The notes below the pieces were generated by a model. It worked only from the letters and a program-made list of their open reading frames with translations, did not search any database and was not told where the DNA came from. The position numbers and the translations under genes are program-made. Of a DNA stretch of 64,000 nucleotides, positions 23,212 to 31,840 are shown piece after piece. The first letter of the stretch is position 1; every line of letters starts with the position of its first letter. This DNA comes from Bacillus sp. FJAT-14578 (GTDB taxonomy: Bacteria > Bacillota > Bacilli > Bacillales > Bacillaceae_H): NCBI RefSeq assembly GCF_000504165.1, contig NZ_KI632507.1:62286-126285 (forward strand), read 5' to 3'.

Positions 23212-25638
23212 ATGAAAAAGAAACGATTAGTGATGATAGGAAACGGTATGGCCGGTGTACGAACGATAGAAGAATTGCTCAAAACTGAACCGGATGCTTT
23301 TGAGATTACGATTTTCGGTAAAGAGCCGCATCCCAACTATAACCGCATCCAGTTATCCACCGTTCTGCAAGGGGACACGACATTAAATGATATCATCATG
23401 AACGATTGGAACTGGTATAACGCAAACCACATCCAACTATATACAGGGGAAGAAATCGTTGAAATTGATACAGAAGAAAAATGTGTGTATTCCAATCAGG
23501 GACGAGCTGTTGAATATGATGAACTCATTTTAGCAACAGGTTCACTTCCTTTCATTCTTCCTGTACCCGGTGCTGATAAAAAAGGGGTAACGGGCTTCAG
23601 GGATATTCAAGATTGCCAAACGATGATTGAAGCATCGAAGCAATATAAAAAAGCGGTGGTGATTGGCGGAGGCTTGCTCGGGCTGGAAGCGGCAAGGGGG
23701 TTATTAAACCTTGGAATGGAAGTGGATGTCGTTCATTTAATGCCTCATTTAATGGAAAGACAGCTTGACCCGGCTGCATCTACTATGCTGAAAAAGGAAC
23801 TCGAAGCACAAGGTATGAATTTTTTAATGGAAAAACAAACCGTCGAAATTTTAGGAGATGACCGTGTAACCGGGTTGCGCTTTAAAGACGGTTCAGAGGT
23901 AAAAGCAGACCTTGTTGTGATGGCTGTGGGAATTGTTCCGAACGTAAAGCTCGCAAAAGAAAGCGGTATAACCGTTAACCGGGGAATGGTCGTAACTGAC
24001 TACATGGAGACGTCTGTACCGAATGTATATGCGGTCGGGGAATGCGCGGAACACCGTGAAATTGCTTATGGTCTGGTTGCGCCTTTATATGAACAAGGAA
24101 AAGTGCTGGCAGAACACCTTTCCGGTATGAATGCCAAACCATACGAAGGTTCAGTCGTTGGAACCCAATTAAAGGTTTCCGGGGTTGATCTTTATTCAGC
24201 AGGTGAAATTCTAGATGACCCATCCATGAAATCCATTAAAGTCTATAACGAATACGATGGAGTTTATAAAAAGGTATTGATCAGAGATAGCCGTATTGTC
24301 GGGGTTGTATTATATGGTGATACAAAAGATAGTACAAGATTATTTAGAATGTTAACGAAAAAAGAGGATGTCAGTGAAATGACGAGCATCTCCATTCTCC
24401 AATCGTCTGAAGGGGAGACGGGAGCAAGTGACATAGCCTCCATGCCGGATGATGAGCTTGTTTGCGGATGTAACGGGGTGACAAAAGGAACGATTGTAGA
24501 AGCCATTCAAACGAAGGAACTAAAAACAGTAGATGAGGTAGGCGGATGTACGAATGCAGGGCGTTCTTGCGGACGCTGTAAACCAATGATTTCGGATATT
24601 TTAGCCTATACTCTAGGTGACCAATTTGATGCTTCTTCCCAGAAACAATCGATTTGCGGGTGTACTACTTTAAGCCGTGATGAAGTAGTGGCGGAAATTA
24701 GGGGAAAAGGGTTAACAAGCATTAAAGAAGTCATGAATGTTCTTGGCTGGCACCATGAGGAAGGGTGTTCAAAATGTCGCCCGGCACTAAACTATTACCT
24801 TGGCATGATTTATCCTGAAGGCTATGAAGACGAACGGGAATCCCGTCTTGTCAATGAAAAAATGCATGCCAATATTCAAAAAGACGGCACATATTCTGTT
24901 GTACCAAGAATGTACGGAGGAGTGACAACGGCACAGGATTTGAAAAAAATTGCGGAAGTCGCAGAGAAATATCACATCCCGCTTGTGAAAATGACGGGCG
25001 GCCAGCGTATCGCATTAATCGGCGTGAAAAAAGAAGATTTAACCGGCGTATGGAAAGAACTTGACATGCCTTCCGGTTACGCTTACGGCAAAACTCTCCG
25101 TACAGTGAAAACGTGCGTAGGATCACAATTCTGCCGTTATGGAACACAGGATTCCATGTCTCTTGGAATTGAACTGGAGAAAAAGTTTGAACGCCTTGAT
25201 ACTCCGCATAAAGTCAAGATGAGTGTCTCTGCTTGTCCGCGCAACTGTTCGGAATCTGGCATTAAAGATGTCGGGGTTGTCGGCGTGGACGGCGGATGGG
25301 AGATTTATGCAGGGGGAAACGGTGGTACAGATCTTCGTATGGGCGACTTGTTATGCACCGTCAAAACAGAAGAAGAAGTAATGGAAATAACAGGTGCATA
25401 CCTTCAATATTACCGGGAAACAGCCAACTATTTAGAACGTACATCCAAGTGGATTGAACGTGTCGGATTAGATCATGTGAAAGAAGTGCTGGCAAATCCA
25501 GAAATGAGAAGAGAGCTGAATAAGCGCATTGATAAAACACTTGAACGATACGATGAACCTTGGAAGGAAGCGATTGGAAAGAAACAGGTTCGAGAAACAT
25601 ATTATACAAAATCTTTCGTTCCAGTAACGGCGAAATAG
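23212..25638 (+). CDS. nirB: NAD(P)H nitrite reductase large subunit
   Basis: An 808-residue NirB/NasD enzyme reducing nitrite to ammonium in the cytoplasm. An N-terminal FAD/NAD-binding domain (MIGNGMAGVRTIEELL; AVVIGGGLLGLEAARGL) is followed by two BFD-type [2Fe-2S] cysteine clusters (CGCNGVTKGT...GRSCGRCKP, about 416-460; a second CGCTTLSRDE...CSKCRP). The sulfite/nitrite reductase half-domains hold the siroheme-[4Fe-4S] ligands in CVGSQFC and CPRNC. Length is normal (about 805). AGGAGGAAG precedes the ATG. It forms an operon with nirD (20 bases) behind Fnr boxes. Confidence 0.96.
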   Translation: MKKKRLVMIGNGMAGVRTIEELLKTEPDAFEITIFGKEPHPNYNRIQLSTVLQGDTTLNDIIMNDWNWYNANHIQLYTGEEIVEIDTEEKCVYSNQGRAVEYDELILATGSLPFILPVPGADKKGVTGFRDIQDCQTMIEASKQYKKAVVIGGGLLGLEAARGLLNLGMEVDVVHLMPHLMERQLDPAASTMLKKELEAQGMNFLMEKQTVEILGDDRVTGLRFKDGSEVKADLVVMAVGIVPNVKLAKESGITVNRGMVVTDYMETSVPNVYAVGECAEHREIAYGLVAPLYEQGKVLAEHLSGMNAKPYEGSVVGTQLKVSGVDLYSAGEILDDPSMKSIKVYNEYDGVYKKVLIRDSRIVGVVLYGDTKDSTRLFRMLTKKEDVSEMTSISILQSSEGETGASDIASMPDDELVCGCNGVTKGTIVEAIQTKELKTVDEVGGCTNAGRSCGRCKPMISDILAYTLGDQFDASSQKQSICGCTTLSRDEVVAEIRGKGLTSIKEVMNVLGWHHEEGCSKCRPALNYYLGMIYPEGYEDERESRLVNEKMHANIQKDGTYSVVPRMYGGVTTAQDLKKIAEVAEKYHIPLVKMTGGQRIALIGVKKEDLTGVWKELDMPSGYAYGKTLRTVKTCVGSQFCRYGTQDSMSLGIELEKKFERLDTPHKVKMSVSACPRNCSESGIKDVGVVGVDGGWEIYAGGNGGTDLRMGDLLCTVKTEEEVMEITGAYLQYYRETANYLERTSKWIERVGLDHVKEVLANPEMRRELNKRIDKTLERYDEPWKEAIGKKQVRETYYTKSFVPVTAK

Positions 25639-25658
25639 GGAAAGGCGGGGTGGATAGC

Positions 25659-25970
25659 ATGATGACTCGTGTAGAAGCGGCAAACTATGAGGAGCTTCCG
25701 GTAAGGACCGGGAAAATTTTCAAAATCGGCAATGAAGAGGTCGTTTTATTCCGACTGACAAATGGAGATGTCAGGGCAATTGAGAATCGAAGCCCTCACC
25801 CAAAAGGCGGCACGCTTTCCGATGGACTTGTCAGTGGAGAATATGTGTTTTGCCCATTGTATGATTGGAAGATATCGTTAACGACAGGAAAAGTTCAAGC
25901 TCCGGATGAAGGGGAAGTAAAGACGTACCCTGTAGAACTAGACCGAGAAAGAGTATATGTAATAATATAG
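25659..25970 (+). CDS. nirD: nitrite reductase small subunit
   Basis: A 103-residue Rieske-like NirD/NasE protein. The conserved fold is visible (GKIFKIGNEEVVLFRLTNGDVRAIENRSPHPKGGTLSDGLVSGEYVFCPLYDWKISLTTGKV), but the Rieske Cys/His pairs are degenerate, as in other NirD proteins that bind no cluster. It partners NirB. ATG at 25659 follows GGCGGGGTGG; a second ATG comes next. Confidence 0.93.
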   Translation: MMTRVEAANYEELPVRTGKIFKIGNEEVVLFRLTNGDVRAIENRSPHPKGGTLSDGLVSGEYVFCPLYDWKISLTTGKVQAPDEGEVKTYPVELDRERVYVII

Positions 25971-26024
25971 TAAAGATAGGAAGCTTAAACGTGCAGCGTC
26001 GTTACCAGCACGATTTGCACATCG

Positions 26025-26060
26025 AAGAGGGAGAGGCTTTAGCCCTTCCCTCTTTTCATT
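26025..26060 (+). terminator. terminator after nirBD
   Basis: AAGAGGGAGAGG pairs with CCTTCCCTCTT (one bulge), followed by TTCATTTTT. Confidence 0.75.
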
Positions 26061-26182
26061 TTTAGAGATAAACTCTGTTAAAGGACTCAACCATTTTGGA
26101 TGTACTTAAATGAATCAAAAATCAATGCTGGATTCACGCAGTCCAGAAGCAAATAAGTGCTATACGTTGGAAGGATGACGGT

Positions 26183-27640
26183 ATGATGAAGAACGGAACA
26201 GTTTATTTGGTCGGGGCGGGACCGGGAGATGCGAAGCTTATAACCGTAAAGGGAAAAGAAGTGATCCAACAGGCCCAAGTGATATTATATGACCGGCTTG
26301 CCAACCCGAGGCTATTGGAATTTGCGCCAGCTGATTGCGAACTGATCTATTGCGGCAAACTGCCCGATCGCCATACGTTAAGGCAGGAGGGAATCAACGA
26401 ATTACTAGTGGAAAAAGCGAAGGAAGGAAAAAGAGTGGTACGGTTAAAAGGCGGTGACCCAGGTGTTTTTGGCAGGGTGGGGGAAGAAGCGGCCGCGCTT
26501 GCGGAACATAGTATCCCATTTGAAATTGTGCCGGGTATCACATCAGGAATTGCGGCTTCCACATATGCCGGCATCCCTGTAACACATAGAGAGTATGGCA
26601 CATCTTTTGCCGTTGTCACGGCCCATGACAAATCAGAAGACGGCAAGCCATCACTTAAGTGGAAAGGGCTCGCCGATAGTATAGATACGATTGCTTTTTA
26701 TATGGGAGTGTCCAATCTTCCATATATTTGCGAGAACTTAATGAAGTACGGAAAGGCGCCGGACACACCAGTCATTCTCATTCAATGGGGGACATATGGA
26801 CGGCAAAAAACAGTGGAAGGCACATTGGCTACAATTGTTGAAAAGGCGGCAGCCATCCGGTTTTCGAATCCTGCCATCACATTGGTGGGAGAGGTGATTT
26901 CCGTTCGCAATCAAATCAACTGGTTTGAGAAAAAGCCGCTCTTTGGAAGGCAGATTTTACTTGCACGTACAAGCACAACGGAAAGCAAGATGGCAGAACA
27001 ATTAACGCAGCTCGGTGCAGATGTGATTGAATTTCCTAAATGGAAAAAGGCATCGGTTCACATTGATAAGAACATAATAGAAAACATTCATACTTACGAC
27101 AGCGTTTTGTTTGCTTCCCCGGAAAGCGCAGTGGATTTCTTTGCGATTCTTTTTAACCATGGAATTGACATTCGCCGAATTCGAGCGGAGTTCTTTGTTC
27201 ATTCGAAAAAATCAATGAAAGTGTTAAATGAGCGCGGCCTCTTAGCGAAGTGGGCAGATGAAATGCTGCAACCGGGAAGCCTTCTTTTGGTTGGAGAAGC
27301 TCACCATTTACAGCATAAAGGCCATGATGAGGCGTGCGATGTAATGATAACCAGTGAAAAACAAATAGATGGACAATTTATGCCGGTCTTTTTGAGAATG
27401 CTCGAGGAAGCTAATTTGGATACACTGATTTTTCCAAGTAGTGCGTCCGTCAACCCATTCATCGAGGGATTGAAAGTTTGCGGCTTAGATGCTTATAAGT
27501 TAATAGAGGACATAAAGGTCGTTTGCATGGGAAGCAAAACGTCTCTGGCTGCACAAGATGAGGGTTTAAAAGTCAATCATGTGCCAAAGGAGAGGACCGT
27601 GAATTCTCTGATCGAATGCTTAAAGGGAATGGGAGAGTAA
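26183..27640 (+). CDS. uroporphyrinogen-III C-methyltransferase fused to a HemD-like domain
   Basis: A 485-residue two-domain protein. Residues 1-~245 are SUMT (CobA/NasF type): VYLVGAGPGDAKLITVKG, VVRLKGGDPGVFGR, FEIVPGITSGIA and ALVGE-like NPAITLVGEVI are all present. It methylates uroporphyrinogen III to precorrin-2 for siroheme. Residues ~250-485 resemble uroporphyrinogen-III synthase (HemD): GRQILLARTSTTESKMAEQL, SVLFASPESAVDFF, LIFPSSASVNPFIEGL. Siroheme is the cofactor of NirB just upstream, so the fusion supplies it. The oxidase/chelatase step gene is not here. ATG at 26183 (a second ATG follows) after GGATGACGGT. Confidence 0.9.
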   Translation: MMKNGTVYLVGAGPGDAKLITVKGKEVIQQAQVILYDRLANPRLLEFAPADCELIYCGKLPDRHTLRQEGINELLVEKAKEGKRVVRLKGGDPGVFGRVGEEAAALAEHSIPFEIVPGITSGIAASTYAGIPVTHREYGTSFAVVTAHDKSEDGKPSLKWKGLADSIDTIAFYMGVSNLPYICENLMKYGKAPDTPVILIQWGTYGRQKTVEGTLATIVEKAAAIRFSNPAITLVGEVISVRNQINWFEKKPLFGRQILLARTSTTESKMAEQLTQLGADVIEFPKWKKASVHIDKNIIENIHTYDSVLFASPESAVDFFAILFNHGIDIRRIRAEFFVHSKKSMKVLNERGLLAKWADEMLQPGSLLLVGEAHHLQHKGHDEACDVMITSEKQIDGQFMPVFLRMLEEANLDTLIFPSSASVNPFIEGLKVCGLDAYKLIEDIKVVCMGSKTSLAAQDEGLKVNHVPKERTVNSLIECLKGMGE

Positions 27641-27685
27641 CTTTTTTATTAAAAGCATAGGAAAGAATAACATGGTATTTGGAAA

Positions 27686-27731
27686 AAAAGGATAGATAAA
27701 AAGGGAAGATCCCCTTTTTATCTATCCTTTT
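27686..27731. terminator. bidirectional terminator
   Basis: AAAAGGATAGATAAAAAGGG and CCCCTTTTTATCTATCCTTTT form a near-perfect 20-bp stem between the convergent SUMT and L,D-transpeptidase genes. Confidence 0.85.
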
Positions 27732-27743
27732 GAATGTATCCCG

Positions 27744-28508
27744 CTATCTCATTCCCAGTGCTTTCATCGTCGCAGGGCCTGCTACTCCATCTACTTTTAA
27801 GCTGTGGGCTTTTTGAAATTGTCGAACGGCCATTTCGGTATTTAGTCCAAAAAAGCCGTCAACGCCTTTTGTATCATACCCTTTTGATGTAAGCAGACGC
27901 TGGAGTTCTTTTACATCGCTCCCCCGGCTCCCTTTCATAAGTAATTTACCGTTCGCGAAAGCTGGTTTGGAAGGTGTAGGCGCAATGTTGCTGGCGGTGA
28001 CTTTATAGCCATTAGCCATAGCAATGGCGTCAAACGATTTGCCGGAAGTAGTGATGATAACAGGTGTCCCGACTTTGACTTGATTAAATACCCATTCTAC
28101 TTCCTCGTCGTACATCCGAATGCAACCGTTGCTTACATATTTGCCGATGGAACTTGGATTATTGTTGCCGTGAATGGCATACGTGGTGCCCCAAGTACCT
28201 CTCGCATTCAGCCCGAGCCAGCGATTGCCGAGCGGATTGCGCGGATCACCACCAGGAATTTTCCCCTTGTAATAGGGTCTGTTGACGAGCTTGTTGACGA
28301 CCTTGAATGTACCTTCCGGCGTGTATGATGATTTTTTGCCGGTTGCGACTGCAAATACTTTTTTCAATTGACTGTTTTCATAGTAAGCCAGCTGATTGTT
28401 GGATTTGTTAATGATAATGAACTGGCTTCCTGATGCAGCACTGGCGGACATACCCATGCTGAAAAACACAAGAAAGCTTAAACTCAAAAGCATCAACCAT
28501 TTTTTCAT
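27744..28508 (-). CDS. L,D-transpeptidase (YkuD) with peptidoglycan-binding domain
   Basis: A 254-residue secreted wall enzyme. A signal peptide (MKKWLMLLSLSFLVFFSMGMSASA) is followed by the YkuD catalytic domain: IIINKSNNQLAYYENSQLKKVFAVATGK at the start and IHGNNNPSSIGKYVSNGCIRM with the catalytic Cys in SNGC and its His. A PG_binding_1 domain ends the protein (LMKGSRGSDVKELQRLLTSKGYDTKGVDGFFG). It makes 3-3 cross-links or attaches to peptidoglycan. In contrast to B. subtilis YkuD, which has an N-terminal LysM, the binding domain here is C-terminal. GGGGAGAGAAAGACA precedes the ATG. Confidence 0.93.
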   Translation of the reverse strand: MKKWLMLLSLSFLVFFSMGMSASAASGSQFIIINKSNNQLAYYENSQLKKVFAVATGKKSSYTPEGTFKVVNKLVNRPYYKGKIPGGDPRNPLGNRWLGLNARGTWGTTYAIHGNNNPSSIGKYVSNGCIRMYDEEVEWVFNQVKVGTPVIITTSGKSFDAIAMANGYKVTASNIAPTPSKPAFANGKLLMKGSRGSDVKELQRLLTSKGYDTKGVDGFFGLNTEMAVRQFQKAHSLKVDGVAGPATMKALGMR

Positions 28509-28725
28509 TGTCTTTCTCTCCCCTTCGATTGTTGTTGCAACGGTCTATCCTATGCGGGAAGGGATTGTTTCGAGTAATATATTTTTCGAAAATGTTACAT
28601 AAATGTAAAAATGAGAAAAAGGAATGCCGCGTGTCTAAGAAGGAAGAACTGTCTTTGGATATTTTGTAGGATACATTTATAGATTTAAGTCTAGAAGATT
28701 CAACATGACGATAGTTTGTCCTGAT

Positions 28726-28765
28726 TGTGCCGTCTTTTTGGTATGGTGTGCCGATTTTTCGGCAC
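28726..28765 (+). promoter_or_regulatory. candidate upstream activating site for sigma-54 promoter
   Basis: GTGCCG-ATTTTT-CGGCAC (28748-28765) is a perfect 6-bp inverted repeat, with a further GTGCCG half-site about 22 bases upstream. Its centre is about 109 bases before the predicted start. It could also fold as a small hairpin followed by T-rich DNA. Confidence 0.55.
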
Positions 28766-28838
28766 GCTGCGTTTTTCTTTGTCCTCTTTACCCATACAGC
28801 CTGAACGAATGAAGATGAAAAGTTCCTTTACAAGATGT

Positions 28839-28855
28839 TGGCATGGATGTTGCAT
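28839..28855 (+). promoter_or_regulatory. sigma-54 (-24/-12) promoter of the alcohol dehydrogenase
   Basis: TGGCATGGATGTTGCAT fits TGGCAC-N5-TTGCA with one mismatch and exact GG-to-GC spacing. It lies 39 bases before the start codon. The region has no good sigma-A alternative. Confidence 0.8.
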
Positions 28856-28893
28856 GTTAATAAGGTGTAGATAAAAAAAGGGAGATGTTGAAC

Positions 28894-29937
28894 ATGTGTG
28901 CTAACAATACGGGGAACAGAACGATGAAAGCAGCAGTGGTGAATGAGTTTAAACAACAGTTGGAAATCAAGGAAGTACCAGTGCCTGAATTGGAATACGG
29001 GGAAATTCTTGTGAAAATTAAAGCTTGCGGCGTTTGTCATACAGACCTTCATGCGGCACATGGAGACTGGCCGGTAAAACCTAAACTTCCTCTTATTCCA
29101 GGACATGAGGGCGTTGGAATTGTAGAAGAAGTCGGAGAAGGAGTCACATCGATTAAAGTGGGAGACCGTGTGGGGGTTCCGTGGCTATACTCTGCCTGCG
29201 GTGAATGTGAGTATTGCTTAACAGGCCGCGAAACATTGTGTCCAGACCAGTTGAATGCAGGGTACTCTGTAGACGGCGCATATGCAGAGTATTGTAAAGC
29301 ACCCGCCAATTATGTGGTGAAAATTCCTGAAGGACTTGATTTTGCAGAGGTATCTCCGATTTTCTGTGCAGGAGTGACAACATATAAAGCATTAAAAGTG
29401 GCGGATGCAAAACCGGGAGATTGGGTAGCGATTTATGGCATCGGAGGTCTCGGGCATGTGGCGCTTCAATACGCAAAAGCAATGGGATTCAATGTCATTG
29501 CCGTTGATATTCAAGACGACAAGCTTGAATTGGCACGGGAGTTAGGTGCTGATATGACGATTAATGGTTTGCAGGTAAATCCTGTGGAGGAAATTAAAGA
29601 AAAAGTGGGTGGAGTTCAGTCTGCCGTGAGTGTGGCCGTTACGAAAAAAGCATTTGAACAAGCATACGGTTCAGTGAAAAGGGGCGGTTCATTAGTGGTG
29701 GTAGGCTTACCGAATGATGAGCTTCCGATTCCTATTTTCGATACGGTGTTAAATGGTGTAACCGTGAAAGGCTCCATTGTTGGTACGAGAAAAGATTTGC
29801 AGGAAGCCATCGAATTTGCGGCACAAGGAAAAGTACGCACGAATATTGAAACGCAGCCGCTGGATTCCATTAACGATGTATTTGATCGCATGGAAAGTGG
29901 AAAAATCAATGGACGTGTTGTTTTAACGATAGGCTAA
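28894..29937 (+). CDS. adhA: zinc-dependent alcohol dehydrogenase (AdhP/AdhA type)
   Basis: A 347-residue medium-chain dehydrogenase. The catalytic zinc site is in CGVCHTDLHAAHGDW and GHEGVGIVEEVG, the structural zinc in CGECEYCLTGRETLC, and NAD binding in YGIGGLGHVALQYAKA. The sequence closely follows Bacillus ethanol-active AdhA proteins. I chose ATG at 28894, nine bases after GGGAG; MKAAVV at 28924 is a possible later start. The sigma-54 promoter and the NtrC-type regulator downstream indicate alcohol- or aldehyde-induced expression. Confidence 0.93.
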   Translation: MCANNTGNRTMKAAVVNEFKQQLEIKEVPVPELEYGEILVKIKACGVCHTDLHAAHGDWPVKPKLPLIPGHEGVGIVEEVGEGVTSIKVGDRVGVPWLYSACGECEYCLTGRETLCPDQLNAGYSVDGAYAEYCKAPANYVVKIPEGLDFAEVSPIFCAGVTTYKALKVADAKPGDWVAIYGIGGLGHVALQYAKAMGFNVIAVDIQDDKLELARELGADMTINGLQVNPVEEIKEKVGGVQSAVSVAVTKKAFEQAYGSVKRGGSLVVVGLPNDELPIPIFDTVLNGVTVKGSIVGTRKDLQEAIEFAAQGKVRTNIETQPLDSINDVFDRMESGKINGRVVLTIG

Positions 29938-30120
29938 TAAAACAATCGGCATGATTCATTCGAGATGAGCGGCTGTCCATATCCATTGCCAGCTGCTTGT
30001 ACGAAGATTTTTATGAGAAGAGTCAAGGTAGAAGAACATAAATACTAAAAAAGAATAATGATAAACAAAGTTAAGTTAAATTGATACAGGATTATACCCC
30101 CCCATTTAAAGGAACAGTGG

Positions 30121-30228
30121 TTGTTCCATAAGTCCTAAACAGACCGCAAAAATTATTTTTTACTAAAAGGACCCGTCATTCAATCCTTGATTTTACTGGA
30201 TTCTCATGACGGATCCTTTTAGGGTGAT
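30121..30228 (+). repeat. paired-hairpin repeat, copy 7 (hairpin B cut short)
   Basis: The flank TTCCATAAGTCCTAAACAGACCGCAAAAAT leads into hairpin A (30163-30222, CTAAAAGGACCCGTCA / TGACGGATCCTTTTAG). Hairpin B starts (GGTGAT) but is replaced by copy 8 from 30229. Confidence 0.7.
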
Positions 30229-30382
30229 GAGGCTGTCCCATAAGTCTCTAATCAATCACAAAAACTGATTTTTATTGCAAGGCCCCGTCACATAATCCCT
30301 TGGTTTTAGTGGGCCTTCATGACGGGGCCTTGCATGAGGATGACCCAAAAGGGCCGTATTTTGCCCTTTTGGGTCATCCTCA
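30229..30382 (+). repeat. paired-hairpin repeat, copy 8 (full length)
   Basis: Flank GAGGCTGTCCCATAAGTC, hairpin A (30276-30334, TGCAAGGCCCCGTCA / TGACGGGGCCTTGCA) and hairpin B (30335-30382, TGAGGATGACCCAAAAGGG, perfect). It abuts the stop codon of the sigma-54 activator and can serve as its terminator. Confidence 0.75.
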
Positions 30383-31840
30383 TCATCTGTTTTCTTGCTT
30401 TTCATTCAAAAGATACCGAAGCTTTCTCATTGTAATGTGTAATCGCTTGGCCGTTTCTTTGCGGTTTCCCAGGGTATCTTTTAAAGTGCGTAAAATGAAG
30501 GCTTTTCCCACTTGGAGTTCCAACTGTTTGACTTGTTCGAGTACCCTCTCCAGATTAATTTCCTCTTCTTGTTCAAACGATGCAAGAATGTCTTCTGTCC
30601 AATTTTGTAAATAGTGTTCGAATTCATTTGGCCGTTTTATCTTCCTGTTTTCTGTAAAGTGAGTGATCTTCGCAGGAACGGTTAAATCGCGACGGGGCAA
30701 CGGCAAATCGTCAGGTGAAAGAGTGGTGTGATTCGAATCTGTCAAAGTCACAACTCTTGTTACAAAATTGGATAATTCGCGAATATTTCCGGGCCAGTCA
30801 TAGCTTTGCAGCATTTCCATGGCAGAGGCAGAAAAGGAGATGCCTGTATGTGCATGGCGCTGTAAAAAATGACGAATCAATAAAGGAATATCTTCTCTTC
30901 TGTCACGAAGAGGAGGGATTTTCAAATGAACGACATTTAAACGATAAAAGAGATCTTCCCGGAATTTTTTATGCTGGACCGCTTCGTGAAGATTTTCATT
31001 GGATGCTGCAACTAAGCGAGTATTTGTATGAATGATATTTCCGCTTCCGACACGCATGAATTCCCTTGTTTCGAGGACACGCAGAAGTTTCACTTGGATG
31101 GAGTGGGAAGCCTCTGCAATTTCATCCAGAAATAGAGTCCCTTTGCTTGCGATTTCAAATAACCCTTTTCGCTGTTGGGTTGCTCCTGTAAAGGCTCCCT
31201 TCTCGTGCCCGAACAGCTCGCTTTCCAGCAAAGATTCAGAGATGGCGCCGCAGTTTACGCCTATAAACGATTCATGGCTGCGAGGGCTGGCCTGATGGAT
31301 AAAGCGGGATAATACCTCTTTTCCCGTTCCCGTTTCTCCCTCAATGAGGACATTCACATGTTTTTGTGCAACTTTATATGTCATTTGGATTAACTGGTTC
31401 ATCTCTTTATTTTGTCCAATAATTAACCCGACTTCATTTGCCAATCCGGTGATGTACTCTTCGGCAGCATTCGTATTGGAAGTAATCATCTGGTCGATTT
31501 GTTTTTCTAATAAGTCAATATCGTCAAACGGCTTTTCGATATAATCGCTCGCTCCCAGTTTCATGGCATTCACCGCGGTTTGGATCGTACTGTATCCGGT
31601 CATGATGATGGCTTTGCATGCCGGCTGCCATTTTTTTAAATTCTGCAACAAGGATAAACCATCGGCATCAGGAAGATTTAAATCAATCATGGCCGCATCG
31701 AAGTGATGGACGGTAAAATCAATGGACGAAAATTCTTTGCCGCTGTTAACGACCTTCACATTGTATCCTTTGGAAGTAAAGAGATGGGAGAGGAAAGTTC
31801 CGATCTCTTTTTCGTCATCTACAATCAATAACCTTATCAC
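30383..31840 (-). CDS. sigma-54-dependent response regulator (NtrC family)
   Basis: A 485-residue activator. A receiver domain (residues 1-~120; Asp53 in MIDLNLPDADG is the phosphoacceptor) is followed by an AAA+ domain with Walker A GETGTGKE, the sigma-54 contact loop GAFTGA and FLDEIAEA Walker B. A Fis-type HTH closes it (ILRTLKDTLGNRKETAKRLHITMRKLRYLL). It overlaps the kinase gene by 4 bases, so the two are translationally coupled. The nearby -24/-12 promoter of adhA and its inverted repeat are the natural targets. Confidence 0.95.
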   Translation of the reverse strand: MIRLLIVDDEKEIGTFLSHLFTSKGYNVKVVNSGKEFSSIDFTVHHFDAAMIDLNLPDADGLSLLQNLKKWQPACKAIIMTGYSTIQTAVNAMKLGASDYIEKPFDDIDLLEKQIDQMITSNTNAAEEYITGLANEVGLIIGQNKEMNQLIQMTYKVAQKHVNVLIEGETGTGKEVLSRFIHQASPRSHESFIGVNCGAISESLLESELFGHEKGAFTGATQQRKGLFEIASKGTLFLDEIAEASHSIQVKLLRVLETREFMRVGSGNIIHTNTRLVAASNENLHEAVQHKKFREDLFYRLNVVHLKIPPLRDRREDIPLLIRHFLQRHAHTGISFSASAMEMLQSYDWPGNIRELSNFVTRVVTLTDSNHTTLSPDDLPLPRRDLTVPAKITHFTENRKIKRPNEFEHYLQNWTEDILASFEQEEEINLERVLEQVKQLELQVGKAFILRTLKDTLGNRKETAKRLHITMRKLRYLLNEKQENR

